26,721 bases of DNA, from contig JAGLYR010000126.1 in assembly GCA_023132135.1 (NCBI GenBank), positions 1 to 26,721 of the forward strand. Reading direction: 5' to 3'. Each line of letters starts with the position of its first letter. Position 1 is the first letter of the stretch. The notes beneath the pieces are model-generated. The model was given only the letters and a program-made list of their open reading frames with translations. It was not told the DNA's origin and ran no database searches. Made by a program: the position numbers and the translations under genes. Below, piece after piece: positions 7,452 to 14,798 of the stretch. The DNA comes from Candidatus Eiseniibacteriota bacterium. Lineage in GTDB: Bacteria; Arandabacterota; Arandabacteria; JAGLYR01.

Positions 7452-9374
7452 TTGGGAGAGATTACGGTAAGAGTAGATAATCGGGGGGAGAAAGCGGTCG
7501 AGTCGGGAATCACCAGCGGGCAGGCCATGGCGGAGCTGGGTGTGAATCTGTCAGGGGTACTGGCTGCAATGGTGAATGACGAGCTTGTCGATCTGGCGCA
7601 TCCTGTGGACAAGGATGCCGGGATCCGGCCTGTGACCTTTGAGGATCCCGAAGGACGGCGAGTGTACTGGCACAGTGCTGCTCACCTGCTGGCGCAGGCG
7701 GTTCTTTCTCTCTATCCCGGGGCCCAACTGGGATTCGGTCCGGCTACCAAGGACGGTTTCTACTACGACTTCGATTCAGAGCACAAGTTCGTGCCCGAGG
7801 ATCTGGAAAAGATCGAAGCGGAAATGCAGCGTCTGGCTTCCCAGAACCTGGAGCTCCGCCGCCTTGAGATGAGCAGGGACGATGCCATTGCCTTCATGAA
7901 GGAGAAGGGGCAGTCCTACAAGGTTGAGCACCTTTCGGATCTGGAAGTGGACCGGGTCAGCTTCTACGAGCAGGGAGACTTCGTTGATCTTTGTGCCGGC
8001 CCTCATCTGCAGAGGACAGGTGCGCTCCGTTTCCTGAAGCTGACTTCCTTGGCGGGAGCCTACTGGAAGGACGCCGAGGGACGCCCGATGCTCCAGCGGA
8101 TTTACGGGATAGCGTTTCCGACAAAGGAGGACCTCGACGCGCACGTAGAACGGTTGGAGAAGGCGCGGCAGAGGGATCACCGACGTGTGGGGCCTGCGCT
8201 GGATATCTTCAGCTTTCATCCCGAGGCGGGCGCAGGTCTTGTCTACTGGCATCCAAAGGGAACTCGAATTCTGGAACGGATAGAGGACTTCTGGAAGACG
8301 GAGCACAGGAAGCGCGGTTACGACCTGGTCCGCACCCCTCACATTTCACGTGGTGAGATGTGGGAGAAATCGGGACACTACGAGTTCTACCGCGAGAATA
8401 TGTACTCTCTGGATATCGACGGGGTGGAGTACGCTATCAAGCCCATGAACTGTGTGGGCCACATCCTGATCTACAAGACCCAGATCCGAAGCTACCGGGA
8501 TCTCCCGATGCGGTTTGCGGAGCTCGGGACTGTGTATCGGTACGAGCGGTCGGGAGTGCTGCAGGGGTTGCTGAGGGTCCGCGGCTTCACGCAGGACGAC
8601 GCGCACATTTTCTGCACGCCGGACCAGATCCAAGATGAACTGGCGGGAGTGTTTGAGCTCACGCGCTTCATGCTGGACACCTTTGGGTTCAAGGAGTGCT
8701 GCGTCGAGCTCAGCGTCCGGGATCCCGCCAACCGCGGCAAGTACGCGGGATCCGACGAGATGTGGGAAAAGGCCGAAGCAGCCCTCTGCAGTGTCCTCGG
8801 GACCTGTGATCAGGAGTATGAGCGCGCCGAAGGGGAGGCTGTTTTCTACGGCCCCAAGATCGATGTGAAAATAGTGGATGCACTGGGACATCTTTGGCAG
8901 GGACCGACGATCCAGTTCGACTTCAATCTTCCGGAGCGGCTCGATGTGACTTACGTGGGGCCGGATGGAGGACGCCACCCTGTTCTGATGATTCACCGGA
9001 CTGTGCTGGGGTCCATGGAGCGCTTCATGGGAACGCTCCTGGAGCATTACGGTGGGGACTTCCCCCTGTGGCTGGCTCCCACCCAGGCCCGGCTGTTGCC
9101 GATCCGGGAAGAGCATGTTCCCTTCGCGCAACAGGTGGCCGAGCGTCTCCGCCAGGAGAATCTTGATGTTGACATTGATGCCAGTGATGAGAAAGTCGGG
9201 TACAAGATCCGGAAGGCCGAGATGGAGCATGTTCCGTACATGCTGGTAGTGGGAGGCAAGGAGGTCGAATCGGATCAGGTGTCCGTGAGAAAACGTAAAG
9301 TGGGTGACCAGGGACAGGTGCCCGTGGGCGAACTTGCGGAGCGGCTGGCCGCGGAGGTTGCCTCGCGCATGTAG
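7452..9374 (+). CDS. thrS: Threonyl-tRNA synthetase
   Basis: ThrRS charges tRNA-Thr and edits mis-attached serine. The 640-aa product has a TGS domain (about 1-65), the editing domain with HSAAH and DLCAGPH, and a class II core. The core shows motif 2 (FAELGTVYRYERSG, then RVRGFTQDDAHIFC) and motif 3 (GSMERFMGTLLEHYGG). The C-terminal anticodon-binding domain carries DEKVGYKIR. Zinc ligands are Cys in MNCVGH and His in DDAH and MIHR. The usual MNCPGH is MNCVGH here, a change next to the zinc cysteine. The start is TTG 7452, the only usual start codon between an in-frame stop at 7425 and the TGS domain, with GGAGGG at 7443-7448 rather close. It heads the thrS-infC-rplT-pheST order common in bacteria. 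Confidence 0.96.
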   Translation: MGEITVRVDNRGEKAVESGITSGQAMAELGVNLSGVLAAMVNDELVDLAHPVDKDAGIRPVTFEDPEGRRVYWHSAAHLLAQAVLSLYPGAQLGFGPATKDGFYYDFDSEHKFVPEDLEKIEAEMQRLASQNLELRRLEMSRDDAIAFMKEKGQSYKVEHLSDLEVDRVSFYEQGDFVDLCAGPHLQRTGALRFLKLTSLAGAYWKDAEGRPMLQRIYGIAFPTKEDLDAHVERLEKARQRDHRRVGPALDIFSFHPEAGAGLVYWHPKGTRILERIEDFWKTEHRKRGYDLVRTPHISRGEMWEKSGHYEFYRENMYSLDIDGVEYAIKPMNCVGHILIYKTQIRSYRDLPMRFAELGTVYRYERSGVLQGLLRVRGFTQDDAHIFCTPDQIQDELAGVFELTRFMLDTFGFKECCVELSVRDPANRGKYAGSDEMWEKAEAALCSVLGTCDQEYERAEGEAVFYGPKIDVKIVDALGHLWQGPTIQFDFNLPERLDVTYVGPDGGRHPVLMIHRTVLGSMERFMGTLLEHYGGDFPLWLAPTQARLLPIREEHVPFAQQVAERLRQENLDVDIDASDEKVGYKIRKAEMEHVPYMLVVGGKEVESDQVSVRKRKVGDQGQVPVGELAERLAAEVASRM

Positions 9375-9415
9375 GTGGGATTCTGACGTCTGTATGAGGC
9401 GGGCGTCGTGGAAAT

Positions 9416-9433
9416 GGGAGGTGAAGAACTATT
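9416..9433 (+). promoter_or_regulatory. Ribosome site and ATT start of infC
   Basis: GGGAGGTGA at 9416-9424 is a strong Shine-Dalgarno, with GGAGG ending 9 nt before ATT at 9431-9433. The frame is closed by TGA at 9422-9424, and no ATG, GTG or TTG occurs before GTG 9488, which has no ribosome site. AUU is the known, autoregulated start of infC in E. coli and several other bacteria. Confidence 0.85.
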
Positions 9434-10057
9434 CCCAGCCCGAGAGAAGTACGGATAAACAGCAGAATTCGTATTCCTGAGGTACGAGTGGTCGGGGCGG
9501 ACGGGGAACTCATCGGTGTGATGCCCACCCCGCAGGCACTGGAAATCGCCCGCGACCGAGATCTCGATCTGGTGGAAGTTGCGCCGAAGTCAAGACCGCC
9601 GGTGTGCCGCATCATGGACTACGGCAAGTACAAGTACGAACTGAGCAAGCGGGCGAGAAAGGCGAAGACACGGCAGCACCAGATTCAGATGAAGGAAATG
9701 AGAGTTCGTCCCAAGATCGACGAACATGACTATCAGTTCAAAGCGCGGAAAGTCCGGGAGTTCATTGAGGGGCGGGACAAGGTCCGGGTCACGGTGATCT
9801 TTCGTGGACGGGAAATGACGCACCCCGAGCGAGGTGAACGGATCCTGAAGCGCTTGGTGGAAGACATGAGCGACGTGAGTGTGCAGGAGGGGCCGATTCG
9901 GCGTGAGGGCCGGAACATGGTGCTGATGTTGATTCCGAAGCTCTCCAACGTGCCCAAGGAACGGGCAAAAGAGACCGCGCCGAGTGGGTCCAAGGCGGGC
10001 CCGACGAAGGTTCCGCCGACAACGCCCGAACCTGCCGGCGAAGAAACCCGGTCATGA
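9431..10057 (+). CDS. infC: Translation initiation factor IF-3, AUU start
   Basis: IF-3 binds the 30S subunit and proofreads start codon choice. The 208-aa protein starts I(M)PSPREVRINSRIRIPEVR, which contains the conserved RIN..IR..EVR block. It continues with RDLDLVEVAP, the PPVCRIMDYGKYKYE linker start, the KEMRVRPKI/DEHDYQFK block and FRGREMTH in the C domain. About 40 extra Pro/Lys/Glu-rich residues follow the usual end. Starting at GTG 9488 would remove the conserved N-terminal block, so ATT 9431 is used. IF-3 rejects non-standard start codons, so an AUU start gives negative autoregulation; this is established for E. coli and inferred here. The stop overlaps an ATG (10054) of a 16-codon frame where rpmI would normally begin. 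Confidence 0.95.
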   Translation: MPSPREVRINSRIRIPEVRVVGADGELIGVMPTPQALEIARDRDLDLVEVAPKSRPPVCRIMDYGKYKYELSKRARKAKTRQHQIQMKEMRVRPKIDEHDYQFKARKVREFIEGRDKVRVTVIFRGREMTHPERGERILKRLVEDMSDVSVQEGPIRREGRNMVLMLIPKLSNVPKERAKETAPSGSKAGPTKVPPTTPEPAGEETRS

Positions 10058-10104
10058 AATCGAAAACAGGAGAACGTGAAAGGGTTCGACCATGCCAAGA
10101 GTAA
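10054..10104 (+). pseudogene. 16-codon frame, possible rpmI (L35) relic
   Basis: This frame begins in an ATGA overlap with the infC stop and reads [17 protein letters not shown]35 proteins commonly begin M-K-(T/S)-K-x-(G/S)-A-A-K-R-(F/V)-(K/R), so M, K, S/T, K, T/S, G, R10 and R12 line up. It then runs into rplT, leaving room for no L35. A functional rpmI between infC and rplT is therefore absent. The resemblance covers only 12 residues and may be chance in a purine-rich leader that holds AGGAGA and the rplT ribosome site. Confidence 0.25.
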
Positions 10105-10463
10105 AGAAAAGCCCGGCGTCGCGCCGGCGGAGAAGGAAGATTCTTAAAGCAGCGAAGGGGTACCGTGGCGGCAGGAGCAAGTTGCTCCGTACGGCCAGCG
10201 AGGCTGTGGACCGGGCCCTACGCTACGCCTATCGTGACCGCAGGCAGCGGAAACGTGAATTCCGCGCGTTGTGGATCATCCGTATCAATGCTGCAGTTCG
10301 TCTCCACGGGTTGTCGTACAGCCGGTTCATGGCCGGCCTCAAACAGGCCAACGTGGATATCGACCGCAAGATGTTGGCCGAGATGGCAGTCAACGACGCA
10401 CAATCCTTCGGGCGGTTGGCCGAGCTGGCCCGGTCATCACAGGCAGCGCCAGCCAATCAGTAG
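10092..10463 (+). CDS. rplT: Large ribosomal subunit protein L20 (bL20)
   Basis: L20 is needed for early 50S assembly. The 123-aa product shows the family throughout: a basic N-terminal extension ([20 protein letters not shown]), [33 protein letters not shown] and [30 protein letters not shown] at 10079-10084 serves as ribosome site 7 nt before the ATG. In many bacteria the gene lies directly after rpmI; here it follows infC after 34 nt. L20 represses its own operon by binding the leader in E. coli and B. subtilis; the sequence here is too short for me to see a similar leader fold. Confidence 0.97.
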   Translation: MPRVKKSPASRRRRRKILKAAKGYRGGRSKLLRTASEAVDRALRYAYRDRRQRKREFRALWIIRINAAVRLHGLSYSRFMAGLKQANVDIDRKMLAEMAVNDAQSFGRLAELARSSQAAPANQ

Positions 10464-10477
10464 GAGGGTGAGTCGGC

Positions 10478-11488
10478 TTGAGCCGTCCGGAGGATCTTCT
10501 CGAGGAAGCTCGGAAAGAGATCTCTCAAGCGAGCTCGTCGGAGTCGCTGGAGTCTGTTCGCGTCAAGTATCTTGGGCGCAAGGGACTGCTGACGGGTGTG
10601 CTGCGGGATGTCGGGAAGCTGCCCCCTGGGGATAGACCGAGGGCCGGGGCGGAGCTGAACCGGGTAAAAATCGCGATCCAGGCCCTTCTTGATGAGAGGA
10701 AAACGGGTAATGATTCGGGCGCCGCGATCCCGGTCCCGGGGGGCGTGGATTTGACCCTGCCGGGGCGCGGTCGGTTTTTCGGGCAGCGCCATCCTCTTTC
10801 GCAGATTACCGCTGAGATTGTGTCAATCTTCTACAGCATGGGATTCGGCGTGGTAGAGGGTTGCGAAGTCGAGGAGGAGTACTACAACTTCGAAGCGCTG
10901 AACACGCCGGACTGGCACCCGTCCCGGGATGAGCATGACTCTTTCTACCTGGCGCCCGGAATCCTGCTGAGGACTCACACCTCGCCGGTCCAGATTCGTA
11001 TCATGGAGAAGACGAAGCCTCCTGTGCGAATCGTTGCGCCCGGGCGGTGCTTCCGGCGTGACGCGCCGGATGCTTCGCACTTCACCAACTTCCACCAGAT
11101 CGAGGGGCTGTACGTCGACCGTGACGTGAGCTTCGCCAACCTGAAGGGGACCTTGGCCGAGTTCGCGCGTCGTGTGTTCGGGCCAGAGCGCGAGATTCGG
11201 TTCCGGCCGCACTACTTCCCTTTCACCGAGCCGAGTGCGGAGATGGATGTCTCGTGCGCCAACTGTGGCGGCAAGGGTTGCCGGACGTGTTCGGGCAAGG
11301 GCTGGCTGGAGATCCTGGGCTGCGGGATGGTGCATCCGAACGTCTTCAAATACGTGGATATCGACTGCGAAATCTACAACGGATACGCTTTCGGCATGGG
11401 CATCGAGCGCATCGCGATGCTGAAATACGGAGTCAACGACATCCGATTGTTCTATGAGAATGACATCGAGTTCCTGTCGCAATTCTGA
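10478..11488 (+). CDS. pheS: Phenylalanyl-tRNA synthetase alpha subunit
   Basis: PheS is the catalytic class II subunit of the (alpha-beta)2 enzyme. The 336-aa product has an N-terminal coiled coil (about 1-90) and then the catalytic domain with HPLSQITAEIVSIFYSMGF, LLRTHTSPVQIR, the motif 2 segment GRCFRRDAPDASHFTNFHQIEG and the motif 3 segment GYAFGMGIERIAML. Near residues 260-272 lies a CANC-GGKGC-RTC cluster resembling a small zinc ribbon, a known variant in several phyla. The start is TTG 10478, with an excellent AGGAGGG at 10462-10468. An upstream GTG is out of frame. It follows rplT by 14 nt and precedes pheT. Confidence 0.96.
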   Translation: MSRPEDLLEEARKEISQASSSESLESVRVKYLGRKGLLTGVLRDVGKLPPGDRPRAGAELNRVKIAIQALLDERKTGNDSGAAIPVPGGVDLTLPGRGRFFGQRHPLSQITAEIVSIFYSMGFGVVEGCEVEEEYYNFEALNTPDWHPSRDEHDSFYLAPGILLRTHTSPVQIRIMEKTKPPVRIVAPGRCFRRDAPDASHFTNFHQIEGLYVDRDVSFANLKGTLAEFARRVFGPEREIRFRPHYFPFTEPSAEMDVSCANCGGKGCRTCSGKGWLEILGCGMVHPNVFKYVDIDCEIYNGYAFGMGIERIAMLKYGVNDIRLFYENDIEFLSQF

Positions 11489-11509
11489 GGAGTGTCCGCA
11501 GACCACTCC
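11489..11509 (+). other. Small hairpin between pheS and pheT
   Basis: GGAGTG (11489-11494) pairs with CACTCC (11504-11509) across a 9-nt loop directly after the pheS stop. A moderately T-rich stretch (TTTGTTAATA) follows at 11517-11526. It is too weak to call a terminator, and pheT must still be expressed; it may slow or attenuate transcription. Confidence 0.3.
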
Positions 11510-11540
11510 GGCCGGTTTGTTAATAGGATGAAGATTCTCT

Positions 11541-13946
11541 ATGAAAGTGCTGCTGGGTTGGCTCAAGGACTTCGTGGCCATTGAGGAATCGCCGGAGAAA
11601 CTTGCCGGGATTCTGACCGAACAGGGTTTCGAAGTCGAGGCCATAGTTCCCACGGGATCGATGTTCGATAGGATTGTGGTCGGCGAGATCATCGAGCGCG
11701 AACCGTTGGACTCCGATACATCCCTGCTCCGTTGCGGGGTTTCTGTGGGTGACAGAGCGATCCAGACGGTCTGTGGCGATCCGAAGGTGAAAGTTGGAAA
11801 TCGAGTCCCGGTGGCTCTGCCGGGGGCGGAACTTGGTGGCGGGATGAGAGTCGAGACAGGCCGGGTAGCGGGCGTGGAATCCGAGGCGGTGCTGTGTTCC
11901 CTCTTCGACCTTGGTCTCCGGAGTGTCCAGGATGAGGTTCATTGTTTCGGAGGAACGCCGGCGCTGGGCTCCGCGATTGCGCCTCTTCTTGACCTGGAAG
12001 ATCACCTCCTGGAAATCGAGCTGACTCCCAACCGCGGGGACTGCCTCAGCATCCAGGGAATGGCGCGCGAGATCGCTGCCGCGACGGGGCGCATTCTGCA
12101 GGTACCGGATGCAGCTGTGGAGGAAGGCCCCGGCCTTGCCGGCGAGCGTGTCGCAATTGACATAGAAGCCCGCGATCTCTGTCCGAAGTACGTTGCCCGG
12201 ATTGTGGAAAACGTCAGCGTTTGTCCGTCGCCTCTCTGGTTGACCCGGCGGCTGAGACTGATGGGCCTCCGGCCCATCAGCAATGTGGTGGACGTATCCA
12301 ACTATGTCCTCCTTGAGATGGGACAGCCGCTTCACACGTTCGACTACTCCTGCCTGGCCGGTGGGAGAATCGTTGTGCGCCGAGGAAAGGCGGGCGAGGA
12401 GTTCGTTGCTCTGGACGAGACGATCCATAGGCTGGATTCCGAGGTCCTCGTCATCGCTGATGGCGAGAAGCCAGTGGCGCTGGCGGGAGTCATGGGCGGG
12501 ATCAACTCGGGTGTGGTAGATACCACCAAGGTTGTTCTGATTGAGAGCGCGCATTTCGACGCGGTCAACATACGGAAAACGGCCCGGAAACGAGGGCTGT
12601 CGACAGAAGCGTCCATGCGTTTTGAGCGTGGAATCGACCCGGGTGGAGTGGAACGGGCGGCAGATCGATGCGCCCGGCTCTTGGCGGAGGTGGCAAATGG
12701 CACAGTGCTTTCGGGCCGGGTGGAGGCGGGAGACGGAGCGCCTCAGCGGAAGTCGATTTCCCTGAGAGTCCGGCGGGCTAATGTCCACTTGGGTATTTCA
12801 CTGGAGAGCTCGGAAATGGGGGCCTTGCTGCAGGCGCTGGATTTCGAGGTGACGGGTGATGATGTGTTGGAAGTGACGCCGCCCGGTTTCCGCAACGATG
12901 TCACGATGGAAGCGGACCTGGTGGAAGAAGTTGCCCGGATGAGAGGCTATTCCAAAATCCCGGTGGATATGGAGAAGCACCGTGCGGCGCCTGCTTCGGA
13001 GACTCCTCGGGCCAGGATACTGGAGAGGGTGCGGGAGGTACTTGGTGGGCTTGGGTTGAATGAAGCTGTGACGGGGACCCTGAGGGAACCGGGGGATCTG
13101 TTGGCGCTGGGGAGAGTTAGTGAAGAGGAGATTGAGAAGATCCGACTGAAGAATCCGCTCTCGCAGGATCAGTCCGTACTCCGGCCCAGTCTGATTCCGG
13201 GCCTGGTCGCATGTGTGCGTACGAACCTGAACCGGCGGCGGGAAAACGTCCGGCTTTATGAAATCGGTACCGTGTTTCGACCGGCTGCGGATTCGGCGCG
13301 GCCGCGGGAAGCGACACATCTGGCCGGAATTCTGACGGGGCTTCGCGATCCGGTATCGTGGGGGACGGATCCCGTTGCTGTCGACTTCTACGACCTGAGG
13401 GGACTATTGGAGGATTTGGCCGGGGGGCTTCGCCTCCCCGGGATAGCCCTGGTCCCGGACGAAATCCCGACCTTGGAATCGCGGTGTTCCGTGCGGGTGG
13501 AGGTGGGGGAGGAAAGCATAGGTTGCGCGGGGCGGCTGGATCCGGAACTGGGGGAGTCCATCGGGGTGAAGGAAGCGGTCTTTCTCTTTGAACTAGTACT
13601 TGATAAACTCGTGGCTAAGGCACTAGGGTTACAGCAGTTCAGGGTGCTGCCACGTTTTCCGGCTGTGGGCCGCGATCTGGCCATTGTTGTGGGGGAAGAT
13701 GTGCCCTACGAGAGGATCAGTGGCACAATCCGGGAAAAGGGAGAGCCGCTCCTTCGAGGCGTGCGCCTCTTTGATGTCTACCGGGGAGAGCAGGTTCCTC
13801 GGGGGAAAAGGAGTTTGGCCTACAGCTTGATCTTTCGCTCCGACAAGCGTACCTTGACGGATGAAGAGGTAGATGACAAACTGAGGACCATCACTGGATC
13901 GTTGCAGCAGGATTTTGGCGCTGTTCTCCGCTCCGAGGTGGTGTAG
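11541..13946 (+). CDS. pheT: Phenylalanyl-tRNA synthetase beta subunit
   Basis: PheT carries tRNA binding and editing of misacylated Tyr. The 801-aa product is of normal bacterial length. It begins MKVLLGWLKDFV, followed by the EMAP-type tRNA-binding domain (about 40-150), the B3/B4 editing module (LTPNRGDCLSIQGMAREIA, NVVDVSNYVLLEMGQPLHTFD, ALAGVMGG), the B5 domain (about 400-480, ending VEEVARMRGY) and the catalytic-like core (NPLSQDQSVLRPSLIPGL). The last 95 residues are the FDX-ACB anticodon-binding domain (PRFPAVGRDLAIVV to FRSDKRTLTDEEV). AGGATGAAG near 11526 is a weak ribosome site. The gene ends 21 nt before the next start. Confidence 0.96.
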   Translation: MKVLLGWLKDFVAIEESPEKLAGILTEQGFEVEAIVPTGSMFDRIVVGEIIEREPLDSDTSLLRCGVSVGDRAIQTVCGDPKVKVGNRVPVALPGAELGGGMRVETGRVAGVESEAVLCSLFDLGLRSVQDEVHCFGGTPALGSAIAPLLDLEDHLLEIELTPNRGDCLSIQGMAREIAAATGRILQVPDAAVEEGPGLAGERVAIDIEARDLCPKYVARIVENVSVCPSPLWLTRRLRLMGLRPISNVVDVSNYVLLEMGQPLHTFDYSCLAGGRIVVRRGKAGEEFVALDETIHRLDSEVLVIADGEKPVALAGVMGGINSGVVDTTKVVLIESAHFDAVNIRKTARKRGLSTEASMRFERGIDPGGVERAADRCARLLAEVANGTVLSGRVEAGDGAPQRKSISLRVRRANVHLGISLESSEMGALLQALDFEVTGDDVLEVTPPGFRNDVTMEADLVEEVARMRGYSKIPVDMEKHRAAPASETPRARILERVREVLGGLGLNEAVTGTLREPGDLLALGRVSEEEIEKIRLKNPLSQDQSVLRPSLIPGLVACVRTNLNRRRENVRLYEIGTVFRPAADSARPREATHLAGILTGLRDPVSWGTDPVAVDFYDLRGLLEDLAGGLRLPGIALVPDEIPTLESRCSVRVEVGEESIGCAGRLDPELGESIGVKEAVFLFELVLDKLVAKALGLQQFRVLPRFPAVGRDLAIVVGEDVPYERISGTIREKGEPLLRGVRLFDVYRGEQVPRGKRSLAYSLIFRSDKRTLTDEEVDDKLRTITGSLQQDFGAVLRSEVV

Positions 13947-13967
13947 CGGGGAATGGGGGGAAAGAGC

Positions 13968-14294
13968 ATGTCGAAGCCTGGCGATTCCCTCTTTGCCGAG
14001 GGATACCAGGAGAGCCTGAAGTTGCTGGAGGGCTTGGTTCGCAAAGCTGGGGACCGAATCCGGCGACTCACGGAGGAGAACGGCAAGCTGGAGGAACAAG
14101 TACGCGATCTCAAGTCCGAAAAACGGGAGATGGTGGCTGCAACAAAACAGTTGCAGGAGAATGCGAAGCGAGCTATGATGTCCCGTGGTCGTAGCAATCT
14201 TGCGAAGACCAGGATCAAGGAGATCATTCAAAGAATCGAACAGGTTGAAAGAGAGGGCGGTTCTGCCCGGAGCAAGACCAGGAGGAGAGTCTAG
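13968..14294 (+). CDS. Small coiled-coil protein, possibly ZapB-like
   Basis: The 108-aa product has no family I can name with confidence. Residues about 10-75 form one long heptad-rich helix rich in Leu, Glu, Lys and Arg (LKLLEGLVRKAGDRIRRLTE, then GKLEEQVRDLKSEKREMV). A short basic segment follows, then a second helix IKEIIQRIEQVERE and a basic tail (SARSKTRRRV). GGGGGGAAAG at 13955-13964 is an excellent ribosome site for ATG 13968; an in-frame ATG at 13953 lacks one. The position directly before zapA and the coiled-coil build suggest a division-ring accessory like ZapB (DUF904), but this is inference. A nucleic-acid or membrane scaffold is equally open. Confidence 0.75.
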   Translation: MSKPGDSLFAEGYQESLKLLEGLVRKAGDRIRRLTEENGKLEEQVRDLKSEKREMVAATKQLQENAKRAMMSRGRSNLAKTRIKEIIQRIEQVEREGGSARSKTRRRV

Positions 14295-14375
14295 AACTGG
14301 CGAACCGGCGGTCCGGCTGAAGGATCGTTCGGAGAACTTCTGTATGAATAACTCTAGTGACGTTTGGATGGGAAA

Positions 14376-14660
14376 ATGAGCAGGTCGACGGTCGTAGAAA
14401 TCCTGGGTCAGGAATACCGCGTGAAGGGTGACAGCGGCATCGAACGCATTCAAATGGTAGGTCGTTACGTTGACCAGAAAATGCGGGAGTTGACCCGGGC
14501 GTCTTCCTTGGGTTCGTCAACCAGGGTAGCCATTCTCGCTGCCCTCAACATCGCGGACGAACTACATGCAGAGAGGTATAAGGCCGCCGATGCCTTGCGG
14601 AAGGTTGACGAGCAGTTGCGCTCGATGAAAGCGTTGTTGGAGGAATCCCTGCAGGAGTGA
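14376..14660 (+). CDS. zapA: Cell division protein ZapA
   Basis: ZapA binds and bundles FtsZ filaments at the division site. The 94-aa product has the N-terminal beta unit (STVVEILGQEYRVKG) and the helix block RIQMVGRYVDQKMRELTRA, then VAILAALNIADELHAERYKA and a terminal coiled coil that forms the tetramer. ATG 14376 is preferred because the family starts just before the first strand; TTG 14364 in frame is possible. The ribosome site is weak. It follows the small coiled-coil gene by 81 nt, with no clear promoter in the gap. The hairpin downstream probably ends or attenuates this transcript before rny. Confidence 0.92.
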   Translation: MSRSTVVEILGQEYRVKGDSGIERIQMVGRYVDQKMRELTRASSLGSSTRVAILAALNIADELHAERYKAADALRKVDEQLRSMKALLEESLQE

Positions 14661-14716
14661 CTCGCCAGTTCGGATAGTCCCGGAGGTCGCAAGGTCCCGG
14701 GGCATGAAGGTCGGAT

Positions 14717-14777
14717 CCCTGTTCTTGTTCTGTGGCAGGATTCTGTCAACAGACAAGGGCAGGGGTATTTTCATTTC
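14717..14777 (+). terminator. Terminator-like or attenuator hairpin before rny
   Basis: The arm at 14717-14733 pairs with 14749-14765 over about 16 bp, including two G-U pairs and one bulged U. The loop is about 15 nt and the tract after it is T-rich (TATTTTCATTTC, 14766-14777). It lies between zapA and rny. Wobble pairs and the interrupted T tract make it an imperfect intrinsic terminator, perhaps an attenuator. Confidence 0.5.
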
Positions 14778-14798
14778 ATGGAAAGGGGTGGTCCTGAT

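Noticed and set aside
9394-9480. 28-codon frame before infC as a leader peptide
   Set aside because: No amino-acid run or hairpin set suggesting attenuation, and its frame simply passes through the infC ribosome site.
9488-10057. infC starting at GTG 9488
   Set aside because: Lacks a ribosome site and would delete the conserved N-terminal block encoded from ATT 9431.
14661-14798. 6S RNA between zapA and rny
   Set aside because: The gap is 138 nt, shorter than typical 6S RNA, and shows one hairpin with a T-rich tail, not the open central bubble.
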